Source of the DNA: Castanea sativa
Taxonomy: Eukaryota; Streptophyta; Magnoliopsida; Fagales; Fagaceae
Direction of reading: 5' to 3'
Length of the DNA stretch: 64,000 bases
Assembly: GCF_040712315.1 (NCBI RefSeq)
Contig: NC_134013.1
Coordinates: 76,390,001-76,454,000, forward strand
The notes under the pieces: generated by a model
Databases searched by the model: none
Seen by the model: only the letters and a program-made list of their open reading frames with translations
Told to the model about the DNA's origin: nothing
Translations under genes and position numbers: made by a program
Part shown: positions 1-11,558 of the stretch, one piece after another
Layout of the letters: each line of letters opens with the position of its first letter
Numbering within the stretch: the stretch's first letter is position 1

Positions 1-1
1 G

Positions 2-886
2 GTGGGGCCAGTTAATCCACCATCACATGGGTACATATGGATCCTAGTGGCAACGGAGTACTTTACCAAGTGGGCGGAAGCAATACCACTCTGTAAAGCC
101 ATAAGAGGGGCAGTGGAAAATTTTATCAAGGAAAACATAATTGTTAGATTCAGAGTACCTCACAAAATCATCAGTGACAATGGCATGCCCTTTGTCAACA
201 GTGAGGTGAGGAAAATGTTAGAGTTCTACTAGATTAAGCACCACCGATCATCGCCCTATTACCCTCAAGGGAATGGGCAAGCAGAGGCGACAAGCATGAC
301 TGTTATAAAGATCATCAGAAAGATGAACCAGGTATATACTAGGGGATGGGCAACGCACTTGCCAGACGCCCTTTGGGCTTACCAAAACTCACCAAAATCA
401 GCCACAAGGTTTTCACTCTTCTCTTTAGTCTACGGAACAGAGGTGATGAGCCCAGCTGAAGTAATGACTCCCTTTTTGAAAGTCATGCAAGTGTGGAAGA
501 AAAAAAAGGAGAAGGAAATTTTTACAGCAGAAAGGTGTGAAGACCTAGAGGGACTGGATGAGAAAAGGGAAGAGGCTCAAGAACGCAACCACAGATACAA
601 ACAGAGAATGACTTATGGCAGGATAACTAAAGAGAAAGTGTTTTCAAAAGGGCAACTTGTACTAAAGGCAACAGACCACGTCAGGCGAGGTATGACAGGA
701 CCATCTAAGTTCTCACCAAAATGGGAGGGACCCCTTGTGATAAGAGAAGCACACGCACACGCACACGCACACGCACACGCACACGCACACGCACACGCAA
801 GTGGGTATTATCAGTTGGCCCAGATGGATGGCAAAGATCTAATGGACCCCATTAATGGCAAATGGTTGAAACGATATTATGCTTGA
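2..886 (+). pseudogene. Ty3/gypsy integrase, C-terminal part, broken
   Basis: This is the end of a retrotransposon polyprotein, the integrase that would insert element cDNA into the genome. The first 76 codons carry the catalytic-core pattern with KWAEA and the second catalytic Asp in ISDNG. A stop at about 230 interrupts the frame, which can be followed on as SSPYYPQGNGQAEA with the third acidic residue. The open frame 296-886 continues through LPDALWAYQ, SPAEV and a GPF/Y-like module (KWEGPLVIREA) to the end of pol. A hexanucleotide array inside it adds a His-Ala run without shifting frame. The in-frame stop makes this a pseudogene; the upstream zinc-binding part is off the window. Confidence 0.88.
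749..798 (+). repeat. (GCACAC)n hexanucleotide array inside the integrase frame
   Basis: About eight perfect copies of a 6-bp unit sit between the codons for VIREA and SGYYQL. As the unit is two codons long, the array is read as alternating His-Ala and keeps the downstream frame open. Confidence 0.95.
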
Positions 887-1244
887 GGAAGAAAGACATC
901 GTGTAGTTTTCCCTCTTTCTATTTTTTTTTTTTTTTCTGTTTAGTTAGTTCCTTGTTTTCTTTTTTTCCTTTCCTCCAAATGACCATGTCACATGACAAT
1001 ATTGTAGCATGCTTCTATTTAGAATGTAATGAAAAAACTACGAAGTATTAGCAAAAGAAAGCACATTGTATCATAGTCAGAGCAATACTTGTAGTAAAAG
1101 CAATAGCGAATGTAGTATTATAGTTTACAAACCCAAATTATGGCAGTCACGTCAAACTTGCCAAATAAGTATTGTAGAAAATGAAAAGTGTTCTAGATAG
1201 GGAAATAAGGGAAAGGAAATAAAAGGGGGAACTACATGATCTCA
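887..1244. other. Spacer between pol and the antisense gene of the first element
   Basis: AT-rich untranslated sequence after the pol stop codon, with a T run at about 926-943. No coding or structural signal was seen. Confidence 0.6.
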
Positions 1245-2827
1245 TCAAAGTCCGAAAATGAGGGTCTGATCTCCAAAGTGGGTGGGTCCAGCAACACTAG
1301 AAAGTAGGCGCTCGCGACGTCCCTCTAAGTCTGCCACCTCTTTCTTCAAAGCCTCAATGCGCGTGTCTATAGTATCCACAACAGGCTGAACCTTCTTCAT
1401 GAAGAAGGCTCGAGCAATCTCTCGCAAATGGTCCAACATGAACTCCACGGCAAAGCCCACTCTAATCAACTCCTGCACTGCGGCTCTCCACTGCAAGATC
1501 CTCTCGGCAGAAATGGTATCAATGAAGTTGTGCTCCATATCATTCATCACGCTCCCCAACAACTTCAAGAAATGCTCTCTCGTAGAACGGCCGAGAAGAA
1601 AGCCCCGCATGAAGTCTCCACGGCTCCTATAGAGTGCCTCCAAATGGGGAGCGCATTCCCCAGGAACCTTGAAGCCATGAAAATCAACATAAGGAGACCT
1701 AGCACCCCAGAAGTCTGCAGGATCAAGATCATTGACCTCAGGCTGGTCAAAGCGGGTGAAGAAAGCCGCAACCTCGCTCGCGGGATCGGGAATTGTAGTA
1801 GAGCTGCTGCCTACCTCAAATTGAAAGGGTGCAGTCACACCAGTAAGAATCGGACCTGAAAGGAGACATGGAATACGACATAAAGAATGGATGAAATTAA
1901 GGAAATGAATCTATGACAAAGATAAGAAAGAAGATGGAAGAAAGAAAACATACCAGGACCCATAGAAGTGGGGGCTGCAGGTGTGGCAGAAACAGAAGCT
2001 ACAGGTGTGGCAAAAATAGGAACTGCAGGTGTGACAGGAATGGAGGCTATAGGCATCGCGATGTTTGCTGCAGTCTCAGGCTCTTCAGGAATATCTGTTG
2101 TCAAGGGAATAAACATGCAGAATGATCAAAGATTGCATCAGAGAGTTATGCGCATATAAAAAAAAGGGGAAAAAGGATGGGAGAGAAAGCTTAACAAGTG
2201 TAAGGAATGCGTACCCATAGCCTCGGTCTCGTGCTCACCACTGTCCTTCTCGTCGGAATCTGAGACCCTCTTCTTCATGGTAGGCTCATCATCAGAATCC
2301 TCAAGAACCTCCTCAGATCCCTCATCAGAAAACAGATCTGCATCGGGCCCACGAGTGGCAAAACTAGGAATGGATGAGGGAGTGACCACTAGAGAAGAAC
2401 CATCTTTTACGGCCTGAGATAAAACCGCAAACGGATCATTGGTCGAAATAACAAAGGGCATAGCAGGGGAAGCACTCTTAGTCTGAAAAGCAGCCGTAGG
2501 ATTAACTCCCTTCTGAGGAGTAGGGGTCTTGGTAGGAATGGAAGCAGACTCACTGACCCTCTCGGTCTGGGCACCCTCATCTATAGGACCAGGTTCAATG
2601 GAATGGATGGGGGTCTCGACAGGAGCCCCCTGTGCAGCGGCAAAAGCAGAGGCCATGGCCTTAGCCACCACATTGGCCCCATAAAAAAAATCCTCCATGG
2701 GTGTGCCCATGGCAGCAGAGACCTCCTTAGTCGTAGGGTAATAAATGAAGATGGGCTCGGGGTCAGCCTGAAAAACACAAAATAAAAAAGAAGGGGCAGA
2801 AGAAAAGAGCGCATGATAAATGGTGAA

Positions 2828-2889
<62 letters not shown>

Positions 2890-5238
2890 AAAAAAAAATA
2901 GGAGAGAAAGAAATGGGGCACATAATGACACATGGCAACAGGAATACATGCAAAAGGAAAGAACATACCTGCAACTTGGGCTCATCAAGCAAGATGGGGC
3001 AGGTGACTAAAGTATCATTCTTATGCTTAGACTGCAAAAAAGAGGGGACAACAAGGAGGGAAATAAGCAAACATGCATATGAGGTTAGCTGCAGGAAGAT
3101 CCTATGAATAAGAAAAAAATAGAGAAGAAGCAAAATTAGAGATAACATACTCTCCTCTCAGTGGTGGCAGACGAAGGAGGTGAAGACGTCTTCCTCTTGC
3201 TGCCTCGGGTCCTGCTAGAAGAAGGAGCATCAATGGATGGCTGCGAAGCAGCAGGCCTAGACTTTCCTGTAGTAGGGCGCCTGCTAGAACGAGTACGAGC
3301 AGAAAGAGGAGGAGAACTCTCCAAGACTATGTCACCTATGGGAGGAAGGCCACCCTCAAAAGGGACAATATCAGAACAAGTCTCGGAGGAGTCATCACCT
3401 TTCTTGGCAAGCTTAGGCTTGGCGGACTGAGACGCAAAGCCCTTTTTCGTGGGTATGGGAAGGTTTGTCACCTTCACTCTCTTCTCCCAACCCGTAGGGA
3501 AATCACCAGCATACCAATACCAGCCATTCTCCTCTGCGTCCCACTTAAATATAGTAGATTGACTCTTCTTCCTAGCATATGCCACCACAGACTTGGTGAG
3601 AAGAAGTAACCGAGGGTTTGCAAAAATGACTGCATGAGACCATCAGGAAGAATGAGAGAAAACCCATAACTGCCCAACAACTCCTACTCAAATGAAATCA
3701 TCACGAGCTGCCAATACTCGTGCATGGCTGCAGTGCAAATACCCTTTCTCTGTGAACCTAGAATGGTGATTGCTGTAAAACGCCTGCTCCAAAATTCAAA
3801 GGCACTGTGTTGCAGGAATGGCCAAACAAAAGTAGCAGACTCCATGATAGCAGAAAAATCATTAAGAATATTCTGATCCAACTCAAACTGCCTCCTCACT
3901 CCATCAGTAGAATAGTGCACAAATTGAATCCCCTCATCGACCGGATAAGGCAACCACCCAGCATTGGGGGCTGCCAAGTATATGATACCTCTCTCATCAG
4001 AACCAGTCCACGAGGTGGTGGTCCCAGCAACATCAATAAAAGAACCCATAACCGAATCAGCACACGTATAACCAAGACCCAAATTTCTATATGCTCTCCA
4101 ACAAAAACCTATTCCTTTATCAAAGAATTCCATAGCAGGATGCCCAAACGGCTTCAATCCAACCCAATGGAAAGCCAACGAAAAATCAAACACAAAACGA
4201 CCACAAAAATCAGTAATGACCTTCGGACATGAATGGTATCTCTCCTTGGCAAAACGGACAGGCCTACACTTCGCCAAATGCCTAGCACAACACTCCCATA
4301 ACAAATGTTGCAAGATGGTGCTATAGGCAGAAGTGGTGACTATGTGGCAAGAAGCCACTTGCTTCTCATCACTTTGTAAAATATCTAACTGCACATAAAA
4401 ATAACCCAGAAACATAGGGGCCTACGGCAAACTCACCCCAGCAGATATCTTAATAGCTAATCGAAAATAAAGAGGCTTTACAGCATAATTAGGATAAGAG
4501 TCAAAGATAAACTTACAAAGCCAAAATGTAATGAAGGCCGCACAGCAAGCCACATCAGAAGCCTTGGAAAAAGCCCTAACCCAATGTGACAACTTCGCAT
4601 TGCCACTTATTCCCTTCCTCAACTCGGCCTCCACAACCTCCTCCTCTAGAGAGAGCTCTAAAGCACCGGGTCAACATCACCAAAAATGGGCAAAAGCAGT
4701 TGGTTTGCCACGTCTTCCAAGGTCATGATGATCTCGCCGCAGGAAAGAAAGAAAGTATAAGTAGCAGTACACCACCGGAGGACCAAATGGCGGAGATTGA
4801 ACAAGTCCCTATAGTTGGACAAACAACGTGACGAGAGAGTGGCCTTTAACACACCCGCCCGTTATAACACCGCCCATGAAATCCTTGTCGGATAACTTGT
4901 CATCTACCCATTCTTTCCAACCCAAAGAGTTACCCGACCCAAATTCAAAGAGAATGGGCACGAGGAGTGAAGTACCTTGGCGTATGACAAGATCGAGAAT
5001 CGAAGAAGCCAAAGAGGCCCAAGACACCTCCGTGTTGCGACGGCAAATGGAGAGCCATACGCGACCCGGCGGCGAAGGCAAGTACTCGCTGGACACCTTT
5101 GCAGCATCCTTCTTCCTCATCATAGCGCTCCGATTAGGAGTGAGGAGCATTTTCGCCTACGTTTTTTGTGGCAGGATTGTCGGAGGCAATTTCTTTTCCC
5201 TTACGGCGGGAAGAACCTTCGCCTTTCGCCGGTGACAT
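1245..5238 (-). pseudogene. Antisense extra gene of the Tat element, plant mobile domain (PMD)-like
   Basis: The gene is read against pol. The likely start at 5238 gives MSPAKGEGSSRRKGKEIA, but this frame stops after about 35 codons and coding continues in other frames. About 4850-4660 reads as a PMD-like stretch (LRWCTATYTFFLSCGEI, LEDVANQLLLPIFGD). Next come 4634-4422 (LSHWVRAFSKASD, AAFITFWLCKFIF) and 4415-3684, 243 residues with W-rich PMD-like text. A Ser/Arg-rich low-complexity exon lies at 3588-3136, an acidic Pro/Ser/Thr-rich part within 2780-2210, and an exon with a coiled-coil-like end at 1838-1245. Several breaks (frameshift near 4850, stop near 4420, a TA microsatellite at 2830) suggest a non-functional gene with introns. 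PMD genes captured by plant retrotransposons are known; the assignment here rests on motif recognition alone. Confidence 0.7.
2830..2884. repeat. (TA)n microsatellite in the antisense extra gene
   Basis: An uninterrupted AT dinucleotide run of about 55 bases, lying between exon-like pieces of the antisense gene. Translated frames through it give only Ile-Tyr repeats and are artefacts. Confidence 0.97.
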
Positions 5239-5617
5239 GGTAGGATGATTGATCGGAGTGGACAGGTGAAAGTGTTTGAGGGAGAAGACGCGGTGAAGAA
5301 AGGGAAAATAAAAAGGTGCTTTGTGTCAGTGACGAGAAAGGAATCTGCTTATGTACTAATGCCATTCACGCTAACACGAAAGGATGCAATGGGTCATCCA
5401 TCAGATAAGGCACGGTATTAATGAAGCAGAAGCTATGTTTCAGCATAATAACTAAACTAGGAAATTTGAAGAGACAACACTGTTCACGATGAGAAAGAAA
5501 ATAAAGCGGGGCCCACTGTTTAAAAAATCCCACAAAAAAAAAGAGAAGAAAAGACAAAGAGAAGAAAGAAAGAAGAGACTCTTTATTCGCATATAAACCA
5601 CATGAGCCCTTCATATG

Positions 5618-5631
5618 CTCAAGGGGCTAAA
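5618..5631 (+). other. Polypurine tract of the first element
   Basis: The purine-rich stretch CTCAAGGGGCTAAA lies directly before the TGTTGATGCC start of the LTR. This is where plus-strand DNA synthesis of the retrotransposon would be primed. Confidence 0.75.
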
Positions 5632-7626
5632 TGTTGATGCCCATTTTGGCAAGAAGGCCCAATAACGGGAAGAATCTCAACAATATGAGAGGAAAAGAGT
5701 TAGTAAATTGAGAAGAAAACCATTAAGCCCGAATAGCTGGAATAATAGACCATAGGCATAAAAAAAATAACAAAAGGTCCTCAAAGAAAGCAAGCAAGCC
5801 CAAAGGAGCCCAGAGAAAGAAGTGGTAAACCCATGGGCATTATGAGAAATAGAAAGCAGGCAAGAATGGGCCAAAGAAGCCCAAAATAAAGAATTAAATA
5901 AATAAAGGGTTGGTGGAAAAGCCCATAAACCCCGAAAGTAAAGGATATGGTAATTTGGGCCGGGGAAGCCCGAAAAATTTAGCAAGAGCCCATGGGAATG
6001 AAGAATTTGAATGGGCCGAAGATACCCAAAAGAATAAAATGGGTCAAGGAAGCCTGGAAGCGATGAAATGGGCCAAGGAAGCCCAATTTAGCATAAGTAC
6101 TAGCCCAATGATAATGTTGGGCTACTGGAATTGAGCAAAAGGAAAGCATACAACAGACCCAAAAGAGGCCCACCGAGCATAAGTTTAATAATAGCATGAC
6201 AAGAATAACAGGATGGCATGGTAGAACTATTAAACGAGTTGCAAAGAGGGTAAGGAATAGATTAGAGAAGAAAAAGCCCACAATCAAGCAAGACCCAGCC
6301 CAGGAAAGAAGTAAGACATAAAGAATGAAAGCTCAGTGACTCATTCACGCCACAAAAGGTCAAGAACGAGTAGCAGAATGTGCAAACGAGCCATCAGGTC
6401 ATGGCAAACGCATGAACAACAGACAAGCCATGGACACACATGGAAGTGAAGCACGCACAAGGCTTAGGCATTACCAACTTGTACCTAGCCAATACAAGAG
6501 TGGTAGGTCATGAGTCAGAGGTAAAAGCGGGTATGGCCTAGCGGTGGGTAGAAGGGGAGAGCCTATTCTGGGGTTCCCGCTCAAATTATTTTGGGGGAAA
6601 TGTCCTGTTGGGATGACATGCCACCCAAAAGAGAGAAAGATGAATTGGAATCACTAGGTGCATGCCATGAGAGATAGTAAGAGAGAATACCCACCCTTAT
6701 CCGGATAGGAATGCCACGATGAACAAGAAAACAAAATAAGACTCTTTGTTTGGAAATAGGATGTGGCACGACCAGCACAGGTAAGTGGTGATGGCTGGGC
6801 AGCTGACAGACCAGTGGGTGGTCTGGGAAGGACACCCACATCAGGACAAAAGCGGTTAAGGGGTAAAATAGTAAAAACCCTACACGGCAGGCAGTATAAA
6901 AAGGGCCTCAACCATGCACAGAAAAGAGGAAGAATGGAACAAGAGAGTGAAAGATAGAGCAGAAAACTTAGAAAGGAAAAAAAAAAAAAAGGAATTAGAA
7001 AGAAAAGAAAAACAGAGAGTAAGCAGGAGTGTGATAGTGGGCATGCACCAATAGGCTATTCCCTTCTCTCCCTCTAAAAGCCTACCCTCTAGTAAAGATT
7101 AAGGAATTTGAGGATAAGTCATTTAGGCCCATTCTCTCAAAGTGGGTAATTTTCGTAGTAGGGTTTCCCTGTGAGATTGCCCACATTGAAGAGTGGTTCC
7201 CTTCTTGGACTTAACTTCGTAGAGAAATCAAGCATGGCAAACTGACCATTCTTCCTTTGTTTTATTGATTAAACATTAGTGTGATTTCCTTTCTTTATTG
7301 TTATCATCTTATTTATGTCGCATTTATATTACTGCATTGCTTCTTCCTTTATTAAGATCATCATTTAGTATTTCCTGTGTTCTGATTAACAGTAAACATA
7401 TTCTTTTTTTATTGTTGTCATATTACACCTGTCTGCCATGACTTTTTGTAACAGTTTCCTCTACCATGGGCATGTGACCAAGGTTTTAACAAAGGGACTT
7501 TAGTTTGCGCACAAGCTGGCTTGGGGTGTGTTGCAGTTAAGCTAGTCCTGACTCTCCTACCCATAACCATTGGGCCATAGCGTGGCAAGAGGTAACCCAG
7601 CCCGTAATTGCGAAAAATGCCCACCA
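5632..7626 (+). repeat. 3' LTR of the first Tat element
   Basis: It starts TGTTGATGCCCATTTTGGC, a form typical of Tat-type LTRs, immediately after the polypurine tract. A TATA box lies at about 6895. The end is taken near GCCCACCA at 7619-7626, where retroelement-like sequence gives way to a degraded host gene copy. The partner LTR is outside the window, so length and age cannot be checked here. Short open frames inside it are not genes. Confidence 0.75.
6895..6903 (+). promoter_or_regulatory. TATA box of the LTR promoter
   Basis: TATAAAAAG in a GC-richer setting, roughly two thirds into the LTR, as expected for the U3/R border of a Tat element. Inferred from motif and position only. Confidence 0.55.
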
Positions 7627-7639
7627 TACTTAGCAAAAA

Positions 7640-7965
7640 GATTAGTGAACACTTTGAATTGGAAAGTGTATATATATTCTTTAGAAGACTCTTGGAAATA
7701 ATTCATGGAAAGCATTCTGGGAAAAGAAAATATATGGACAAATAGTATTGGCCTATTGGGAGTAAGTGGCATGAGCAGCGTAAACAACCATTTTGAACAT
7801 GTACTTTGCATCTTCGGTGGACACAAAACAACAATATTACACAAGAAGGAACTATCATTTGAAAAACAGATCTTCCAACCATGAATACACAAACAATTTG
7901 TACATATTTCCAATGATAATGCTAAGTTCTCTTATGCACTTTTCCTAGAGCTTTTGCCCATGTGA
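7640..7965 (-). pseudogene. Degraded duplicate of the 3' end of the racemase gene
   Basis: The stretch 7873-7962 can be aligned by eye with 9907-10000, which covers the last codons, stop and 3' flank of the racemase gene on the minus strand. Shared landmarks in order are TTCCAACCATGA, GTACATATTT, a GCTA stop region, CTTTTC and GCCCAT. The copy would read WAKALGKV where the live gene reads WATSTEKV. No upstream exon was found. It is probably the remnant of a tandem gene duplication, later bordered by the Tat insertion. Confidence 0.5.
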
Positions 7966-8045
7966 ATGTGGGTATCCACTCTTTTGTTGTCTATGATGAC
8001 TATTTCAATAAGACAAGGGTCTATGTATGTATTAAGAAGACAAAT

Positions 8046-8076
8046 CTTAACAAGCACCTCACTGGTGCTTGTTAAG
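8046..8076. repeat. Perfect short inverted repeat (13-bp arms)
   Basis: CTTAACAAGCACC at 8046-8058 is exactly complementary to GGTGCTTGTTAAG at 8064-8076, with a 5-base loop. AGAC/GTCTT-like outer sequence hints at a slightly longer fold. It may be the core of a small MITE. Confidence 0.8.
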
Positions 8077-8988
8077 GTTGTACTAAGATGAGTCTTATTT
8101 AATAAAAAAAATTAGATAAATAAAAGAAAAAGACATAAGACTGGTCCTACATGTTATTTTAATTTTTTTTTTCTTTCTATAAAGTTGGCCCCATACTAAA
8201 AAAAAAAAAAAAAAGACATAAAGCTACAGAAAAAGACAAAAAAAAAATGTAAAAAAAAAAGTCATCCACATGAAGAAAATTATTGAGATTATGCTATTAA
8301 AACTTTTCAAGTGGACAAATGTTGTGTTGTGGAATATCTAAAATGGGGTTGTGGACAAACAAAATGGAGAGAGTATATAATATAACACCTGGAGTTTGTT
8401 GTAAGAAAAATCCAATGTGTGCTTATAACATACCAATTTTTTCCATGTTAAATAAGATGTGAAATATGTGGGCTTAAATGAACAACTTTAAACACTACAT
8501 CAAATAAAGTGAGAAAACTTGATGAAGATATTTCAAAGTAAATAGTTAATTGAATGAAAAATGTTATATCTTGTACTTTTGTATAAATTAACTTAGTTTC
8601 GTTAGCTTATTATTTTATTTATTTTGTTTATGATGTAAAAGTACAACTATGGCTTAAAAATATGTTTAAAAATTTGTACATTTTATGTTAAGATGAAAGT
8701 AAACTGATGCAAACAAGCCAGGTCCTTCAGGAGACCAAGACCATTTCTTCTGTTGTTGATTAGGAATTAAACATGACACCATGGTGTACACTATACAGCT
8801 CTGGCAGGACATTATACCTTTCGACAAACACTTATCAGGTTTTTCTTGTATTAAGGAACTCAAATTGAGTTTTCTTCTTAATTTTTTTTTCTCTTATTTG
8901 ATTGTTATCTTTTTATTTGATATTGATATTTATGTTTGCATAGAATAACTTCTACACTAAACAATACTAAATGAACTTTTTAAATTTT

Positions 8989-9243
8989 AAATGGGTTAAA
9001 TACTATTTTTGTCCCTAAACTATTGAAAATGTTTCACTTTTCGTCCTTGAACTAAAAAAAATCTTCTTTTCATCTCTAAACCATTAAAAAATTTTCTTTT
9101 TTCATCCCTACTTTTGTCTTTAAAAAAAAAAAAAAAACTCTTTACCAAGTTTAAGGATAAAAAATGAATTTTTTAAAGTTTAGGGATGAAAAACAAATTT
9201 TTGGTAAAATTTAAGAAGCAAAATAGTATTTTACCCAATTTAA
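8989..9243. mobile_element. MITE with about 24-bp terminal inverted repeats
   Basis: The left end TTAAATGGGTTAAATACTAT matches the reverse complement of the right end, which reads ATAGTATTTTACCCAATTTAA. The inside is AT-rich with mirrored 'CCCTAAAC / GTTTAGGG' segments, so the whole copy can fold back. No coding capacity. Confidence 0.65.
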
Positions 9244-9614
9244 ATAGAATGAGTATACATTATATATAAGGGTGCATATAAACCAATTCAAAGTAAAATC
9301 AAACTATCTAAACTATTGAAAATATTTCACTTTTCGTCCTTGAACTTAAAAATAGATCTTTTTTTCATCCCTAAACTATTGAAAATTTTTCTTTTTTTCA
9401 TCCCTACTTTTGTCTTTAAAAGTATTGTGAAAAAAAAAAAAAACTCTTTACCAAGTTTAAGGATAAAAAATGAACTTTTTAAAGTTTAGGGATGAAAAAT
9501 AAACTTTTGGTAAAATTTAAGAACCAAAATAGTATTTTACCCAATTTAAATAAAATGAGTATACACTATATAAGGGTGCATATAAACCAATTCAGAGTAA
9601 AATCAAACTATTTA
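9015..9614. repeat. Tandem duplication, period about 293 bp, of part of the MITE plus its right flank
   Basis: Unit 1 (9015-9307) and unit 2 (9308 to about 9614) both run from CTAAACTATTGAAAAT through the MITE right end and into the same host flank (GGGTGCATATAAACCAATTC). Unit 2 lacks the left MITE terminus. The junction has short homology (ATCTAAAC against TTTAAAC), which fits unequal recombination or replication slippage. Confidence 0.85.
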
Positions 9615-9956
9615 AACAGTCATTGGTACTAATAAGCCTCATCTCCCTAGTTTATCAAACTGATTAACTCCAGGTGTATTAATCTTTCAAGCAAGTCATA
9701 CTCAACGATGAGTTCTTTTATCTTTTGTTCTCTTCATCTCACCAAAGGGAGAGAGACCAACTAAGCCATGTCTTAAACACAGAGCCAATCACATGTCCAA
9801 TTGCTGATCTTTGGCATGGTCTTTCTATTTAGTACCATGTTGAATTCAACAATACCCATCATGGACACAACAAAAGCTCAGGGCACTGCTTTTTGGTACA
9901 CTTATATTCCAACCATGATAACTTGAGGAACATGTACATATTTTCAGTGATAAATG

Positions 9957-11558
9957 CTAGGCTTTCTGATTTACCTTTTCTGTAGATGTAGCCCATCTTA
10001 TAGTTGACCTGGCCAAAGCATCCATGGGGTCAACACATTTCTTAAGAAGAGGATCATCATGAGGCAGAAGACCCTGCATTTCATCAGAAGCAAGGATTAC
10101 AGTGTTCACAGCTCTCACCAAAAGAACTTGGACAGCAATTCTTAAAAGATTCCTTGCCCCTGTAATGTCCCTTCTGTTAAATGCTTCAATTGCTGGAAGT
10201 ATAATGTGATGCATGGTTGCTTGGTCTGGCAACACAACCTCAAAGCCCTGCACATTATTAGACTAGTTAGTCATTTTAAGCACAAAAAGAACACAGACTT
10301 CAGTGTGGTGACTCCATTGAAATTATTAAATAGTCTTAATGACCTCTGTTCTTTTCTGTCATATAACATTTAGTATTTGATATTGATATCATTGTCCTTA
10401 AAAAGAAATTGCATGAAACAGACTTTTTATGCGGTCAACTAATAAATCCTAACCAACATGTAAACATAAGTTTAGTTCACATCTTTTCACTTAAATGGAG
10501 ACAGCCCATTTCACAGTTAAGATTTTATTTCCTGGATCTAACAATATACAGTATACCATATCATTTAAAATTTTAAAGGGCGTGATATTGGATACACCTT
10601 TAGATTTGAAATACTTAATTTGAACCATCAAACGGATCCATTTCAAATGGAGAAGATCTCTTTTCCGACATGTATGTGGCCTCCATTTAGTTGTCATACT
10701 GCAAGGTATATAGCTTGTAATTATTTGGTAAATCACTAATTAGCTCAATTGGATTGAGAAATTTATGATTTAGACAAAAAAAAAATAGTCAGACACAGAA
10801 TACTGGCATAGAACTTAGAAAGGGCCTGAGGTACCAAATTAGTATACCTGACTTTGTAGTTTTTCCTGATAAACACCAGCCTTTAAAGTTGCACCTGTAG
10901 CAAGCACCCCAATCCGCACATTACTTCCAGCTTCAAGTGGCCTCAAATTTGTTTTGCTGAGCTCCATGGCAACACAGTCACCTACGTGAAGGAAGGGTAG
11001 TGAACATCCCTTAGAAACCTCACTGTGCCACACATGTGATAGATGGCATGGCATGACTATGCAACAAGCTCCAGATTGCTCAAGAAACAACCTTTTTTGC
11101 TGCAGATCCCCAACTATATGGCCATAATTGAATTGGGTTTGAGCATTTCTATCATTGAATGAATGAAATGAGCTAAGAACAGGAAGCTCCTTACTTAATG
11201 CTGGGTCACTGCAGACAACAAAAGGTACACATTCTTGTCCATCTTTAGAGCTCCACCGGACAAGCTTTTCCAAGAAAATTAGAGTAGAATAAACAGATAC
11301 CCCTCCAATGACACCAATTGTATTTGGTTGTCTGAGCAGGGAATTTGGGGTCTGACTTCTTTTTAGAGCCATACCTGACCCCAAAATTTTCTTGGATTCA
11401 ATTAAGTTTTCACTATCATCAGTTTGTATGGAGACGGAAGATATTTGTACAGCTACAGATAAATTTGATCTTCTTCTGTACAGAGTTTTATTCATACTTA
11501 CTCTACCTAGAAGAACTGGTGGGCAATTCAATATGTGGAACAAGATTGTCATGGACAA
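9957..11558 (-). CDS. Aspartate/glutamate racemase-family protein
   Basis: Two exons: 11558-10848 (237 codons, phase 0) and 10247-9957 (96 codons plus stop), joined by a GT-AG intron; about 333 aa, near the usual plant length. Family members interconvert L- and D-amino acids without cofactor, using two catalytic cysteines. Visible are an N-terminal extension that could be a transit peptide, the nucleus IGVIGGVS near residue 80, the first catalytic cysteine in MPCH (residue 171), and IGVLATGATLKAG before the intron. The second cysteine, normally in an ILGCTE-like motif, is replaced by ILASDE (Ser 291). Arabidopsis At1g15410 is the closest match from memory. A GTAAAT donor-like site overlaps the last codons near 9974, so a longer alternative 3' end is possible. 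The start is the first Met of the open frame; Met 22 is an alternative. Confidence 0.88.

Larger units (their letters stand above)
1..7626 (+). mobile_element. 3' portion of a Tat-type Ty3/gypsy LTR retrotransposon
   Basis: The window opens inside the pol gene and runs through a broken integrase (2-886), a spacer, a large antisense extra gene (1245-5238), a polypurine tract (5618-5631) and the 3' LTR (5632 to about 7626). This order, with an antisense accessory gene between pol and the 3' LTR, is a known arrangement in plant Tat-lineage Ty3/gypsy elements. The 5' LTR, gag and most of pol lie outside the window, so the target duplication cannot be checked. Stop codons and frameshifts in both coding parts show the copy is dead. 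The right end is placed at the CA near 7626 and may be off by a few bases. Confidence 0.85.

Noticed and set aside
749..798. His-Ala run as a metal-binding protein domain
   Set aside because: It is the translation of a hexanucleotide array within a broken integrase.
2138..3148. A 336-residue open frame on the minus strand running through the TA microsatellite
   Set aside because: Its centre is Ile-Tyr repeats from the (TA)n run and its C-terminal part is low-complexity. Only the acidic Pro/Ser/Thr-rich piece plausibly belongs to the PMD-like antisense gene; the single long protein is an artefact.
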